Assembly (NCBI RefSeq): GCF_030052815.1
Contig: NC_079504.1
Location: forward strand, 51,421,250-51,485,249
Direction of reading: 5' to 3'
Length of the DNA stretch: 64,000 nt
DNA from: Hevea brasiliensis
Taxonomy: Eukaryota; Streptophyta; Magnoliopsida; Malpighiales; Euphorbiaceae
Part shown: piece after piece, positions 22,801-33,174 of the stretch
How the letters are laid out: each line of letters begins with the position of its first letter
How positions within the stretch are numbered: the first letter of the stretch is position 1
Translations under genes and position numbers: made by a program
The notes under the pieces: generated by a model
Told to the model about the DNA's origin: nothing
Database searches by the model: none
Seen by the model: only the letters and a program-made list of their open reading frames with translations

Positions 22801-23342
22801 CATAGGGCTCATTTTATACATGTTATGTATATTGTTCATTCCTAGCACATTGTAAATTATTTGTATATCTTGTACAAAATAAACTCATGTAATTAACCTA
22901 TGAATTATGGAAGCTATTCAAAGTAAGTATTTTAGTATGTGAATTGAATTTGAGTTATAATGAGATTATACTTGTGAATATTGAGATATTGAAAATCTAA
23001 TGAGATTTCGAGAAATCTGAATCTTGCATTGAGATACATTATGTTTGAAAATTTTAAGACTATTAAGTTTGAGAAATTGAGTATATATTGAAATTGTCTT
23101 TGGCAGTTCGGAAGAAGCTGTTAGTCCAAATTACAGCCGACACTTTGTCGGATTATCGTTAAAATTTTTGAAATTTCCAACTTAGTTAGATTTTGATAAA
23201 AGTAAAAATAGCCTAAATCTTCAATAAAGTTTTTGAATAAATAAATCAAGGACTGTAATGAAATCAGATAAAATAGAGTGCTCCGGCACACTGAGTGGCA
23301 TAACTTGCTCGGCTACACTGTAGTCGGGTAAGGGGTGTCACA
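19884..23342 (+). repeat. TekA-like LTR, body and 3' end
   Basis: It matches the TekA LTR from about 49887 to its end, with the same terminus GGGTAAGGGGTGTCACA at 23342. It is roughly 0.9 kb longer than that LTR, mostly through extra AT-rich sequence at about 21250-21990. Four GCCATAACT-type blocks start at 20339, 20530, 20719 and 20920. The stem-loop CTAAGC/GCTTAG lies at 22660-22676. Confidence 0.83.
22087..22163 (+). repeat. 20-bp minisatellite in TekA-like LTR
   Basis: Four tandem units of GGCTTTATGCCCGTATTCAT or a close variant, the last one partial. TekA LTRs at 51325-51440 and 56175-56285 carry a looser run of the same GGCTT...GCC motif. Confidence 0.88.
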
Positions 23343-23351
23343 TTTAGGAGT

Positions 23352-24629
23352 TGTAACACCCTCCCGGTAGCCACTCCGTACATTCTACTGTTCCGGCGAC
23401 CGGTGTCGGTCCGGACAGCTAGAACGTCCGAAAAAATATTTAAACTAAAGTGAGGGACCATAATTAACTCAAATATTAATAAGAAAAATTTAGTAAAAAT
23501 TTTAGAAATAAAATACAACCAAGTCAAACGAGCCGGTGCCCAAGCGATGGGTAACCGGAGGGAAATTGCAGTTCTCACAACGAGGAGCCCTAGACCCGGG
23601 GAAAAATTCATAAAATAATTTTTGGGACTCCAGAGAAGGGTCATTGAGGTTCCTATGGCATTATAATGCCAAGAAAATACCTAGAAAAATTTTTCAATCG
23701 GTATAGACAATTTTGACCCGTTAAGCCAAACGGAGGGCATTTTGGTCATTTCGCCTTCAGAGATGATTTTTGGCCGACTTGTCCAGTTAAGTAAATAATT
23801 ATTATGATCTAAAATGTGAATAAATATTACTAAAAATTGAATTGAAAATGAGTAGAAAAGAAAAGAAAAAAAAATGAATTAAATGGGAATTTATGACATC
23901 ACATGATGTCATTAGTGTACCTTCACCCAATTATATGGTGACACATGGCTATAACCCATTTAAAATCAATAAAATGGGCAGAAAATGAGAGAAAAATGCA
24001 GCTTTCTTCTTCTTCCCAATTTCCAAACGTGAACCTTTCTTCCTCCATTAAAATTCATTTCATTTTCTCTCTTCTAAACCTTGAATTTTCACCACTAAAC
24101 CTTAAATTCTCTTCATTAAAACTTGTCCACTCATCTTGGGAAGGTGTTTGGCAGCCTAGAAAGTGAAGGAAAGGGAAGTTTAAGCTTGGAAAATTTTTCC
24201 CTACAAGAGGTTAGTGCTTACTTATGCTAATATTCCTTTACTTCCATGTTAAGGACTTGAATTTAGTATGAAATTGTAAGTTAAATGGACTAAAACTCAT
24301 GTGTATGTGTACCATAAATTTTGGCAGCCCTAAGGAAGGAACAATGATGGAGTATTTTTGATGGTTTTAATGGACTTAAAATGAATTAGAGATTATGTTT
24401 AAGGTGCATATACACATATGTGATGAATGAAAGTGTGTATCTAAGGTGTATGTGTGAATCATAATGGGAAACTAGGGTTTGGGAGTGAAAATGTGGACTT
24501 GGCTTATGAAATTGTTAAAGGACATTTTAATGGTCAATTAGTGACCATTTGAGGAGATTTGACCATAATATGGATTGAAAAATAGCATGCTAAAAGGGAA
24601 TGACTATGCTGCCTAGGGACAGCAGCAAG
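23352..24629 (+). repeat. TekA-like LTR, 5' end
   Basis: It starts TGTAACACCCTCCCGG, directly after the end of the previous LTR with only TTTAGGAGT (23343-23351) between them. It runs 1.28 kb into the LTR and stops inside the GACAGCAGCAA block, where the foldback arm begins. The last 426 bp repeat 19884-20309. Confidence 0.83.
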
Positions 24630-24682
24630 ATGGCCACCCATAGAGGGGCTTGAGCTGGGGCCCACTAAGCCGGGGTGTGACA
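24630..24682. repeat. Right inverted terminal arm of composite insert
   Basis: GATGGCCACC ... CCGGGGTGTGACA. This matches 19823-19876 directly and is the inverse of 19526-19580. The distal part of the arm is absent. Confidence 0.8.
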
Positions 24683-25105
24683 ATTTATGACAAAACATTG
24701 ACAAGAGTAAACTCCATGTGCTTGTCATAAGTGTCACTGGTTCGGCCTACTTATCATTTATAAGTGCCTATCATATTTGTTATATGGCATGAGACTCACC
24801 ATTCCATCTTATTTATATCTCATATAAATAACTTGGGAACAAACATGAATACAATCTTTCTGGATAAGTCATGTCCTTATTATGAAGTATCCTCGATTGT
24901 GAACCTATTTATGATACTTCGTGCTAGAAATATTGTCACTCATATTCTTAACAACTTAAGAATAATATTTCTAACAAAATATCAATGGACCTTTTCTATT
25001 ACACATAAATATATTATGTAAATGGAAAAGTGGAAATGCCTTTTATTAATAAAAATATGTACAAGATACATACTAAATGATATGCTCTAGGGCATACTAC
25101 TAACA

Positions 25106-25115
25106 ATCTCCCACT
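25106..25115 (-). other. Polypurine tract of CopT internal 2
   Basis: The minus strand reads AGTGGGAGAT directly before LTR B (TGTTAG), as in internal 1. Confidence 0.85.
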
Positions 25116-25119
25116 AGCA

Positions 25120-25624
25120 CTAGAGCCATTCATTACAATATCTTAGACCTATCTTCTCAAGATGTCGGTCTAATCGAGTGCGTGACAAAGGCTTAGTGAA
25201 TGGATCAGCTGGATTTTCAGCTGATGCTATTTTCTGCATGGCTACATCGCCTCGCCCAACTATTTCTCTGATAATGTGGTAGCGCCTTTCTATGTGTTTG
25301 GATTTCTGGTGAGACCTTAGTTCCTTAGCCTGTATGACTGCTCCATTATTGTCACAGTGTAGTGGAACTGCTGACTCAATGGAAGGAACTACTGTAAGTT
25401 CTGTCACGAACTATTTTATCCAAACGACTTCCTTTGCAGATTCGATGCGACAATATACTCAGCCTCTGTAGTGGAATCTGCAGTCGTGCTCTGTTTGGAA
25501 CTCTTCCAACTGACTGCACCTCCATTACTAATGAACACATATCTAGAGGTAGACTTTCTATCATCGATATCTGATTAGAAATCAGAATCAGTATAACCAT
25601 CCAATTGCAAGTCTCCACCTCCAT
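25120..25624 (-). pseudogene. pol: CopT internal 2 RNase H, frameshifted
   Basis: This is the C-terminal RNase H domain of copia pol, which degrades the RNA of the RNA-DNA hybrid. The last part reads in one frame from 25407 to 25120: SIESAVPLHCDNNGAV, then the HQKSKHIERRYHIIREIV block, RGDVAMQKI, ADPFTKPL and the usual NEWL end with its stop at 25122-25120. The preceding piece (25624-25376) is in another frame, and at least two frameshifts separate it from RT upstream at about 25575. Key acidic residues of the C-terminal part (D of CDNNGA, D of ADPFTK) are present. The stop lies just before the polypurine tract, as expected for a copia element. As part of a polyprotein it cannot be made from this copy without frameshift correction. 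Confidence 0.88.
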
Positions 25625-27374
25625 AAATCAAGAATAAATCCTTAATTCTTCTCAAGTACTTAAGAATATTCTTGATAGCTATCCAGTGTTCCAAAGCTGG
25701 ATTGGATTGATACCTGCTAGTCAAACTAATAGCATATGCGATATCCGGCCTAGTACACAACATTGCATACATTAAACTTCCAATAGCCGAAGCATATGGA
25801 ATCCTGGCCATCTTATCTCTTTCTTCAGGTGTCTTTGGAGACATCTCTTTAGAAAGATGGATACCATGTCTCACTGGTAACAATCCTCTCTTGGAATCAA
25901 GCATGTCAAACCTCTTTAACACCTTTTCCAAGTATAGACTTTGGGATAAACCAATTATTCTTTTCGCTCTATCTCTATAGATGAGAATCCCAAGAATATA
26001 GGTTGCCTCCCCTAAGTCTTTCATGGAGAATGTATTTGACAACCATACCTTTATAGTCGTCAACATACCTGTGTCATTACCCATCAACAGTATGTCATCC
26101 ACATATAAGACAAGGAAAGTGATAGCACTGTCACTAACCTTCTTATATACACATGGCTCATCCTCATTTTTGATAAAACCAAAGGATTTAATGGCTTCAT
26201 CAAAATGGATGTTCCAACTCCTCGAAGCTTGTTTCAAGCCATAAATGGATCGCTTTAGCTTGCATACCTTGGAACCATCTTGGGATTCAAATCCCCTAGG
26301 TTGTTCCATGAAAATGTTTTCTTCAATGTATCCATTGAGAAAAGTTGTTTTGACATCCATCTGCCAAATCTCATAATCATAGTATGCAGCTATTGCTAAT
26401 AAAATCCTAATTGATTTAAGCATGGCAACAGGCGAGAAAGTCTCCTCATAGTCTATTCCTTGCCTTTGGCAAAACCCTTTCGCTACTAGCCTTGCCTTAT
26501 AGCTCTCTACCTTTCCATCAGAACCAATTTTCTTCTTGAAAGCCCATTTATTCCCTATAGGTATAATACCTTCAGGTGGGTCAACAAGATCCCAAACTTG
26601 ATTCTTATACATGGAATCAATCTCGGATTTCATAGCATCAATCCATTTTGAAGAGTCTATATCTGATATAGCTTCTTCATAGGTAAGTGGATCATCTCCA
26701 TGATCTACTTCTTCATTAGTAGACAACTCTTGTTCTTCTTCATGAAGAAAACCATATCTCACTGGTGGGTGAGATACCCTGGTTGTTCTATGAGGAACAA
26801 CTTTAGATATTTCATCAACGGGTATTGGTTGACTAGATGGATCTATATCCATATGATCTGTTGGTTGGTCAGAGTTCTCCAATTCTAACTCTATTTGCCT
26901 TCCTTTGCCTCCTTCTTGAACAAACTGTTGTTCAAGAAATGTGGCATCTCTACTTATCACAACCTTTTGTGAAGTAGGCAAATAAAAATAATATCCAAAA
27001 CTATCTTTTGGATATCCAACAAATCGACCTTTTTCTGATCTGGTCTCTAATTTATCAGTGTTCAGCTTTTTGATATAAGCTGGACAACCCCAAATCTTAA
27101 CATGCTTAAGACTTGGTTTTCTTCCATGCCATATCTCATAAGGTGTGGAAGAAACTGATTTTGATGGAATCCTATTCAGAATATACAAAGCTGATTCTAA
27201 TGCAAATCCCCAAAAGAAGATTGGCATATCAGTATAACTCATCATACTACGTACCATATCCAATAGGGTACGATTTCTCCTTTCAGATACACCATTCAGT
27301 TGTGGCGTTCCTGGAGGAGTCAGCTGAGAAACAATGCCATGCTCTCTCAAGTATTCATCAAATTCAGTACTCAA
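25575..27374 (-). CDS. pol: CopT internal 2 pol frame: integrase C-terminus and reverse transcriptase
   Basis: A 599-codon open frame, the longest in the window and part of a copia gag-pol polyprotein. Order: end of the IN core with NGVSER (catalytic E near residue 30); a GKGR-type C-terminal IN region with HGRKPSLKHVKIWGCPAYI (near residues 84-102); an acidic linker; RT from about residue 270 (KWAFKKKIGSDGKVESYKAR, FSPVAMLKSI); motif A in QMDVKTTFLNG; YGLKQASRSWN; and the catalytic YVDD at residues 424-427 (26105-26094). It then runs through GSLMYAMLCTRPDIAYA into RNase H, where the frame breaks. The first Met is internal to the polyprotein: a TGA (CGA to TGA) at about 27395 closes the frame upstream. 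RT motifs look intact, but there is no in-frame gag or protease, so it is a remnant of a once-active enzyme. The type is BARE-1/Angela-like. Confidence 0.9.
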   Translation of the reverse strand: MSTEFDEYLREHGIVSQLTPPGTPQLNGVSERRNRTLLDMVRSMMSYTDMPIFFWGFALESALYILNRIPSKSVSSTPYEIWHGRKPSLKHVKIWGCPAYIKKLNTDKLETRSEKGRFVGYPKDSFGYYFYLPTSQKVVISRDATFLEQQFVQEGGKGRQIELELENSDQPTDHMDIDPSSQPIPVDEISKVVPHRTTRVSHPPVRYGFLHEEEQELSTNEEVDHGDDPLTYEEAISDIDSSKWIDAMKSEIDSMYKNQVWDLVDPPEGIIPIGNKWAFKKKIGSDGKVESYKARLVAKGFCQRQGIDYEETFSPVAMLKSIRILLAIAAYYDYEIWQMDVKTTFLNGYIEENIFMEQPRGFESQDGSKVCKLKRSIYGLKQASRSWNIHFDEAIKSFGFIKNEDEPCVYKKVSDSAITFLVLYVDDILLMGNDTGMLTTIKVWLSNTFSMKDLGEATYILGILIYRDRAKRIIGLSQSLYLEKVLKRFDMLDSKRGLLPVRHGIHLSKEMSPKTPEERDKMARIPYASAIGSLMYAMLCTRPDIAYAISLTSRYQSNPALEHWIAIKNILKYLRRIKDLFLIYGGGDLQLDGYTDSDF

Positions 27375-27801
27375 ATATTCACCTCCATGATCTGATCAAA
27401 GAGCTTTAATATTCTTTCCTGTTTGATTTTCTACTTCAGATTTAAATTCTTTGAACTTTTCAAAAGATTTATGTTTGTATTTCATCAAATACAAATACCC
27501 AAACCTTGATTTATCATCAGTAAAGGTAATAAAATAATGAAAACCCCCCTCTAGCCATTTCTTTAAATGAACCACATACATCACTATGTATTAGCTCCAA
27601 AATATTTTCAGCTCTTAGCCCTTGTCCAACAAAGGGTGATCTAGTCATTTTACCCTGAAGGCAAGATTCACAAGTTGGGCTAGGCTCAGAGCCCAATGAG
27701 GATAGAATCCCCATTTTCTCCAATTTTGCAATCCTATCTTCTGCAACATGACATAACCTTAAGTGCCAAATATATTTTGAACTTGAGTTGGTTTTCACCA
27801 T
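27375..27801 (-). pseudogene. pol: CopT internal 2 GAG-pre and integrase N-terminus, broken
   Basis: This is the upstream part of the copia integrase. The zinc-binding GAG-pre region reads WHLRLCHVAEDRIAKLEKMG with CESC following (27770-27660). IN begins with HSDVCGSF (first catalytic D) near 27590. A one-base insertion in a G run at about 27544-27549 shifts the frame relative to the CopH copy (33950). ITFTDDKSRFGYLYLMKYK then continues in the 27584-27396 frame up to a TGA where other copies have CGA, just before the second catalytic D. The HxxxH pair is altered to H...CHV (GHV in CopH). CopT internal 1 has the same frameshift at 14940, so the lesion is older than the array. Confidence 0.88.
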
Positions 27802-28669
27802 GGCATTGCATTAATTTAGATTGCTATACTCTGGGCAGTGGAAACAATTTCTTACTGGCAATGGAAACACTTTCCTGTTGGCAATGGAAACACTTTCCTT
27901 TGCCTTTGTCAGCTTTGGTCTTTGTTTTTTTGTTTAGCTATTTTCTTAGAAGGACCAGGAATCTGAGATTTCTTTTTCTTATTGACCTTCTTCTTGTTGG
28001 ACTTTCTAGTAGAAGAAGATGCAATCAAAGCTACCTCTTTTCCTTTATTGCCTGGCATATTCTTTTGAGCAATAACCAACATGTTGAGTAAACCAACTAA
28101 GGTGCATTCCTATTTAGTCATATGGAAATTTGTCACAAAATTCCCAAAAGACTCAAGAAGGGACTGAAGGATCAAATCCGTCTGTAGTTGGAAATCCATG
28201 TTGAAGTCAAGATGTTCCAACTGCTCAATCAGCCGAATCATCTTGTGGACATGATCCCCAACATTCTGTCCCTCAGACATCCTCATACGGAATAGCTGTC
28301 TAGATATCTCATACCTAGCATTCCTGCTGTGCTCACCACACAACTCTTATAGGTGAAGGAGGATCTCACTCGCACTCTGCATGTTCTCATGTTGCTTCTG
28401 TAACTCATTACTCATTGAAGCAAGCATGTAACACTTAGCTCTCATATCATGCTCCTTCCACTTGTCCAAAGTATCATGTTCCTCTTGTGTGGCCTCTGGA
28501 GGTAAGGGACCAGGAACATTTGAATCTAGAACATATCCTATATGTTCAAGGTTCAGGACAAGTTTCAAATTTCTTAGCCAATCAGACAGATTAGGTCCTG
28601 TCAACCTATTGTGATCAAGTATGCTTGTAAGGATATTGGATGGTGGTGGTTGTTCTGTGCTCAATATTA
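27802..28669 (-). pseudogene. gag: CopT internal 2 gag, broken; protease missing
   Basis: A copia UBN2-type gag, the sister of 15201-16055. The start codon is lost (ATG to TTG near 28666; the frame still reads STEQPPPSNIL). The core runs to 28347, TAA at 28346-28344 replaces CAA, the frame resumes at 28343 (HSRNARYEISRQLFRMRM), and TAG at 28109-28107 replaces CAG. The lysine-rich tail lies at 28090-27920. The distal zinc-knuckle coding block is triplicated (27838-27900), and the aspartic protease present in CopH (34600-34550) is absent. The remaining sequence jumps straight to the GAG-pre domain at 27801. The long frame on the opposite strand (27696-28091) is a shadow. Confidence 0.87.
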
Positions 28670-28730
28670 TCAGAAAATTAATTGTAGAAATAACCAGATT
28701 AATTAGTAAATGTATCATGTAATTAACCAA

Positions 28731-30429
28731 ATAGATTATGGTCTTTTAATCAAATTGGTCCTCCCACTAACTTAGCGAATCCTACAATTCCAAAGTAGAA
28801 AATGGAAATCCTAGTTAGATGGATTTCTAGTGGGTGATTGAATTCTTATAATTCTATTGATCATCCTCAGGTACATCCATTATTGGAATTACAATAAACT
28901 ATAAGTGAGCAACTCCTTGCCCATCACATCTCATTTGAGGTTCAATCCTTTACCTAGCCCCTAATGCTCAAAATCTCAGGTACATCCATTATTGACTTAT
29001 CTTGCATTAGTTAAGTTGATCCCATTGAGCCAGTAATTATGTAAATAATTTTAATATCCTCAGGTACATCCAATATTGGTCACCAAACCATTTACATATT
29101 TACAACATCTCATGCTTAACAATTATTCTTAAGAAAATCTCTTAAATTAATTGCATCTCATGCAACTATTTAAAATTTCTTAAAATAATTGCCCCAATGC
29201 CTATGTTATAATTACTTTAATTATAGCATATCCAACTTAATCATTTGTTTGGAAGATTTTATGGTCATTCTAATTACTATTAAGGTCTCACTTTGCACAT
29301 TATCCATTTAGCATGCATATATCATATAATTGCATACATTTCCATACATCTCATGCATTCATGGATAAGCAGTAAATATGGTATGATCATGGACTTTCTA
29401 AGGGATTTAATTCTGAGCCACCAAGAATTGAATCAGGGAATTCCTAGGTGCATTTCATTCATTCATTTTACAAGAGTTGCTGAAGGAGTACATAATCAAC
29501 ACTTGATCTTGAATTCCTCCCACTGGTCCCACCAATGCTCTTGACCTCCTTGAACTTCTTGCAATCCAATATTACATAGTAATCCTTAGCATACCAAGGC
29601 GAATTTATAAGAACTTAAATAAATGAAATTACAACCCAAAAATTATTACAAACTTAATAATACATGCCCAAAATAAATTAAAATAAATTAATTAATTTAC
29701 AATCCCAAAGAAACATAAAAGAAATAAATCCAATCACATTGGTCTTTTATAGTCCATGATCATCCATCATGCATATCACTATTTAACAATTAAATAAAAC
29801 ATACATACTTAAATTAAATTGAATATCTCATATTCAACTTAAAAATCTAGATTTGAATATGATTCAAATAAATTTAAAAATTCAGATTTGAATCTCATTC
29901 AAACAAATTTAAAAATTCAGATTTGAATCACATTCAAACAACTTTAAAAATTCAGATTTGAATCACATTCAATCATTTTTAAAAAAATCAGATTTGAATC
30001 ACATTCAAACATTTTTTTAAAAATCAGATCTGAATTTTATTCAATCAATTTTAAAAAATCAGATTCAAATATGATTCAAACAACTTTAAAAATTCAGATT
30101 TGAATCACATTCAAACAACTTTTAAAATTCAGATTTGAATCACAATCAAACAATTTTTAAAATTCTGATTTGAATCATAATTTAATTGTGTGATTAAAAA
30201 TCCTAATTAAACATTTTAATTAGTCATAAGATGAACCTTTCATCATGCAACAATTGCAGAATTTAATAACAACCATGCGCACCATGATCTTCCAAAGCCA
30301 TGCGCACCATGTTGGAGTTCATCAAGCATGCCGCCACACCTCTTGATCCAACCAGCAATGGATCAATCATCTCATGATCAAATCACACAATTAAATCATA
30401 TAATAAACAATCTAAATGGCATATATAGT
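28731..30429 (-). other. CopT internal 2 untranslated leader
   Basis: A non-coding 1.7-kb leader that is nearly identical to 16122-17824 and has the same three CAGGTACATCC motifs. A 9-bp deletion near 29197 removes part of a block present at 16590. Confidence 0.78.
29830..30185 (-). repeat. Imperfect tandem repeats in copia leader (internal 2)
   Basis: The same array of CAGATTTGAATCACATTC units, 30-37 bp each, as at 17210-17585. It differs by point changes but keeps unit order. Confidence 0.87.
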
Positions 30430-30442
30430 GGCTCTGATACCA
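30430..30442 (-). other. Primer-binding site, CopT internal 2
   Basis: The minus strand reads TGGTATCAGAGCC, two bases from the LTR C end. Confidence 0.88.
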
Positions 30443-30444
30443 AT

Positions 30445-32550
30445 TGAAGGAATGGAAACGTGAAAAACACAAGTTTATACCATTGAATTCAAAATTTACA
30501 CCTAGAGTCACATGCATCATGCAAGATTTATTTTTATCTATTTGATTTCAATGATAAACAACATATTAAAACTCTTTTAATATGTTTTTGGATCTGTATT
30601 TGCCATTTAAGATTTTAAAATTAATCAGATTAATTTTAGAACCCTAGATTAAATCAAGAACGATTACACAAACCTCTTGATGCCTTTGCAGCGTATTTGC
30701 GCCTTTGAGATTCGTCTTGAGGACACGGATGTTGTCCCTCTAGCTTGTCCACACCAAGAACACCTATGGAAGCCCTTGAACAGCTTCTAAAGCCTTTTCT
30801 ATTAATTAGAAATTCAAGTTCTGCCTTTTAAGAGATTAGAGATGTAAACAGGATACTAGAAACAATTTCTAGTGTTCTTAATTCAAGAGATTGATTGCTA
30901 ATCTCTTTGAATTGATGAGAGATGAAGAAGAATAGAGGGAGGGCTGCAAAATGGCGTGACCAAGGAGTGTGGCTGCTGGTTGTATTTTATTTTCTCATAA
31001 CAACACTTAAATAGCTAGGTTAACACATTAAACCCTTGCCACATGTCACCCTTTGATTAGCTCTAGGTTTAAGTGACCCAATCACATTGTGCCAAGTGTC
31101 AAACCTATATATAATCTTGATTTTAATCATCTTACATGATTAAAAAACATTTGGCAAGCTTATGTGTTATGCCATGTGTCACCATCTCATGGTGCCACGT
31201 GTCACACTGTGAAATGACCAAAATGCCCCTGTGTCTTAATTTTGAGTTCTCAACCCAAAATAATTATTTTTCTTCTTCTAATTAATTTATATCAAATATA
31301 AATTAATTAATTAATCTCTATTAATTAATTTCTCCTTAACTAAATTCATATTTAAACACTTTAAATATAAATTGAACTTATATTATACATCCAATAATCT
31401 AGATTTGGTTTCAAGTCATGCTAGAGACTTTGCAAACTAATTGCAAACCAAACCTATTTAATTAATCAATTAAACTCTTTAATTAATTAAATAAATCATA
31501 TTTAATTAGGTGATAACTTGTGTATGTGTGTGACTTACTAGGCTCATCACTAATTGGCAATGAGACATGATATCAACTCTTAATATCATCAGAACTCTTT
31601 CTTACCATAAATGATTTCTCTAAATCATTTTATGAACCTCATAGACCATGGTTAACACCTAGCATAGCATGCCATGGCCACCCAATTAGTAATAAGGTTT
31701 ACCTTAAATGAACCTATAATCATATGTTACCATGCACTAGAATCTCTCTGTTACAAAATCCCAACTCAACCTGGAGTCATGGTTTATGTCAAACTCCATT
31801 TGCTATGAATATTATGTTCTCTTTTAATTCCAGTTCTTGATTAATAAGATTTTCTCATCAGAAACTCTTTTCTGAATAAATCTATCTGTCCTGGCCAGGA
31901 ACTTGAAACATCAAGAACAATTAAATGAACATAGGATTTTATCTCTATTTACTTAGAGGAACAGATTCCATCTTGATCAACACCTACCTCCATATATAAC
32001 TAGTAGGAGCCAACACATGCCCATATACCCATACACAGTACAAGTATGAAAGCAGTATCAAACTCAAACTACCTATATACAAGATAACTGTGCTATCTCA
32101 GGTCTAAAGATTATATGCACCGATATGATTTATGACAAAACATTGACAAGAGTAAACTCCATGTGCATGTCATAAGTGTCACTAGTTCGGCCTACTTATC
32201 ATTTATAAGTGCCTATCATATTTGTTATATGGCATGAGACTCACCATTCCATCTTATTTATATCTCATATAAATAACTTGGGAACAAACATGAATACAAT
32301 CTTTCTGGATAAGTCATGTCCTTATTATGAAGTATCCTCGATTGTGAACCTATTTATGATACTTCGTGCTAGAAATATTGTCACTCATATTCTTAACAAC
32401 TTAAGAATAATATTTCTAACAAAATATCAATGGACCTTTTCTACTACACATAAATATATTTTGTAAATTGAAAAGTGGAAATGCCTTTTATTAATAAAAA
32501 TATGTACAAGATACATACTAAATGATATGCACTAGGGCATACTACTAACA
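30445..32550 (-). repeat. CopT LTR C (5' LTR)
   Basis: 2106 bp, TGTTAG... at 32550 to CATTCCTTCA at 30445 on the minus strand. It is the outermost 5' LTR of the array and is followed by the duplication ATGGA at 32551-32555. Close similarity to LTRs A and B indicates that the array is not very old. Confidence 0.92.
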
Positions 32551-32555
32551 ATGGA

Positions 32556-33174
32556 AGACCAAAAATCCATTTAACTAAATTTACTAATTATAGGATTTAT
32601 GGCATCATGCATGATGTCATCTTCCTTCACCTTTTTCATTTTCTTTCTTTTTTTTTATATTTTTCTATTAGTTCTTTAATTTAATTCTCAATTCTGAAAT
32701 TTTCTTTTCTCTGATTTTATTTGACAGTTAGGTCAGGAGTCAGCTCTCAGGGTCAATTGACTAAATTGCCCCTCGCCGGTTCAACCCAGTTTGCAAATAA
32801 TCCAATATTTCTTTCGACTCCCTGACCTAATTATTTGACTGGCTTAACAGTTCTTTTTCGTGATTTTCTCTTTTCCACTGTGTTCGTAAGGGTTCTAAGG
32901 ATTGCAGCGTCACATTTTACGGTTCGAAATTTGAGTTTAAATCAACTTCGCAATCGTTCCTGAGAAGGTCACCCATCGCTGTGACTCTCGGCTCGTTTAA
33001 CTTCTTATGTTCTGCTTTTCTTATTTATACTTAACTAATTGGCAATTACTAATTATTTATGTTCATGGCTTCTCTAGTTGTCTTAAGTGTGGTTTTAATC
33101 CCCTTAATTGTCCGGACCGACACCGGTCACCAGAATAGTGAAATATATCAGGCTCTACGAATAGGGGTGTTACA
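32556..33174 (-). repeat. TekC LTR, 5' portion
   Basis: The proximal 0.62 kb of the TekC LTR on the far side of CopT. It starts (minus) TGTAACACCCCTATTCG at 33174 and contains the GGTGACCGGTGTCGGTCC block shared with TekA LTRs. Confidence 0.83.

Larger units (their letters stand above)
19526..24682. mobile_element. Composite insert: foldback termini around a permuted TekA unit
   Basis: It begins TGTCACATCCCGACTTAGC and ends GGGGTGTGACA. The last 53 bp are an inverted copy of the first (GGCCATCTTG...CTAAG), and ATTTA is duplicated on either side. Inside are a complete 351-bp foldback (19526-19876), the body of a TekA-like LTR (19884-23342), 9 bp, the head of a second such LTR (23352-24629), and then the partial inverted arm. 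The TekA part starts and ends at nearly the same LTR position, so 19884-20309 and 24204-24629 are direct repeats of about 426 bp. No protein is encoded. I know of no named family with this structure. Confidence 0.75.
17840..25105 (-). repeat. CopT LTR B, split by a 5.16-kb insert
   Basis: The LTR pieces are 17840-19525 and 24688-25105, about 2104 bp together, and are highly similar to LTRs A and C. The insert at 19526-24682 is flanked by ATTTA on both sides (19521-19525 and 24683-24687). Confidence 0.9.
11005..32550 (-). mobile_element. CopT: copia array LTR-internal-LTR-internal-LTR
   Basis: Three 2.1-kb copia LTRs (11005-13109; 17840-25105 with an insert; 30445-32550) alternate with two internal regions (13110-17839 and 25106-30444), all on the minus strand. 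The whole block is flanked by one duplication, ATGGA, at 11000-11004 and 32551-32555. It therefore entered the TekC LTR once and later gained a second internal region and a third LTR, most simply by unequal exchange between LTRs. Both internals lack protease and share the same stops and frameshift. Confidence 0.87.
8133..33174 (-). mobile_element. TekC solo LTR, split by CopT
   Basis: On the minus strand it starts TGTAACACCCCTATTCG at 33174 and ends AAGGTGTGTCA at 8133. The target duplication GATAT lies at 8128-8132 and 33175-33179. With CopT and one copy of its duplication removed it is about 3.49 kb (8133-11004 plus 32556-33174). No internal region is present, so this is a solo LTR, presumably left by LTR-LTR recombination. 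It resembles TekB distantly at both ends. Confidence 0.85.

Noticed and set aside
27696..28091. 131-codon plus-strand frame (also at 15087-15482)
   Set aside because: It is the opposite strand of copia gag/GAG-pre. It is kept in both copies only because the two internals are a recent duplication.
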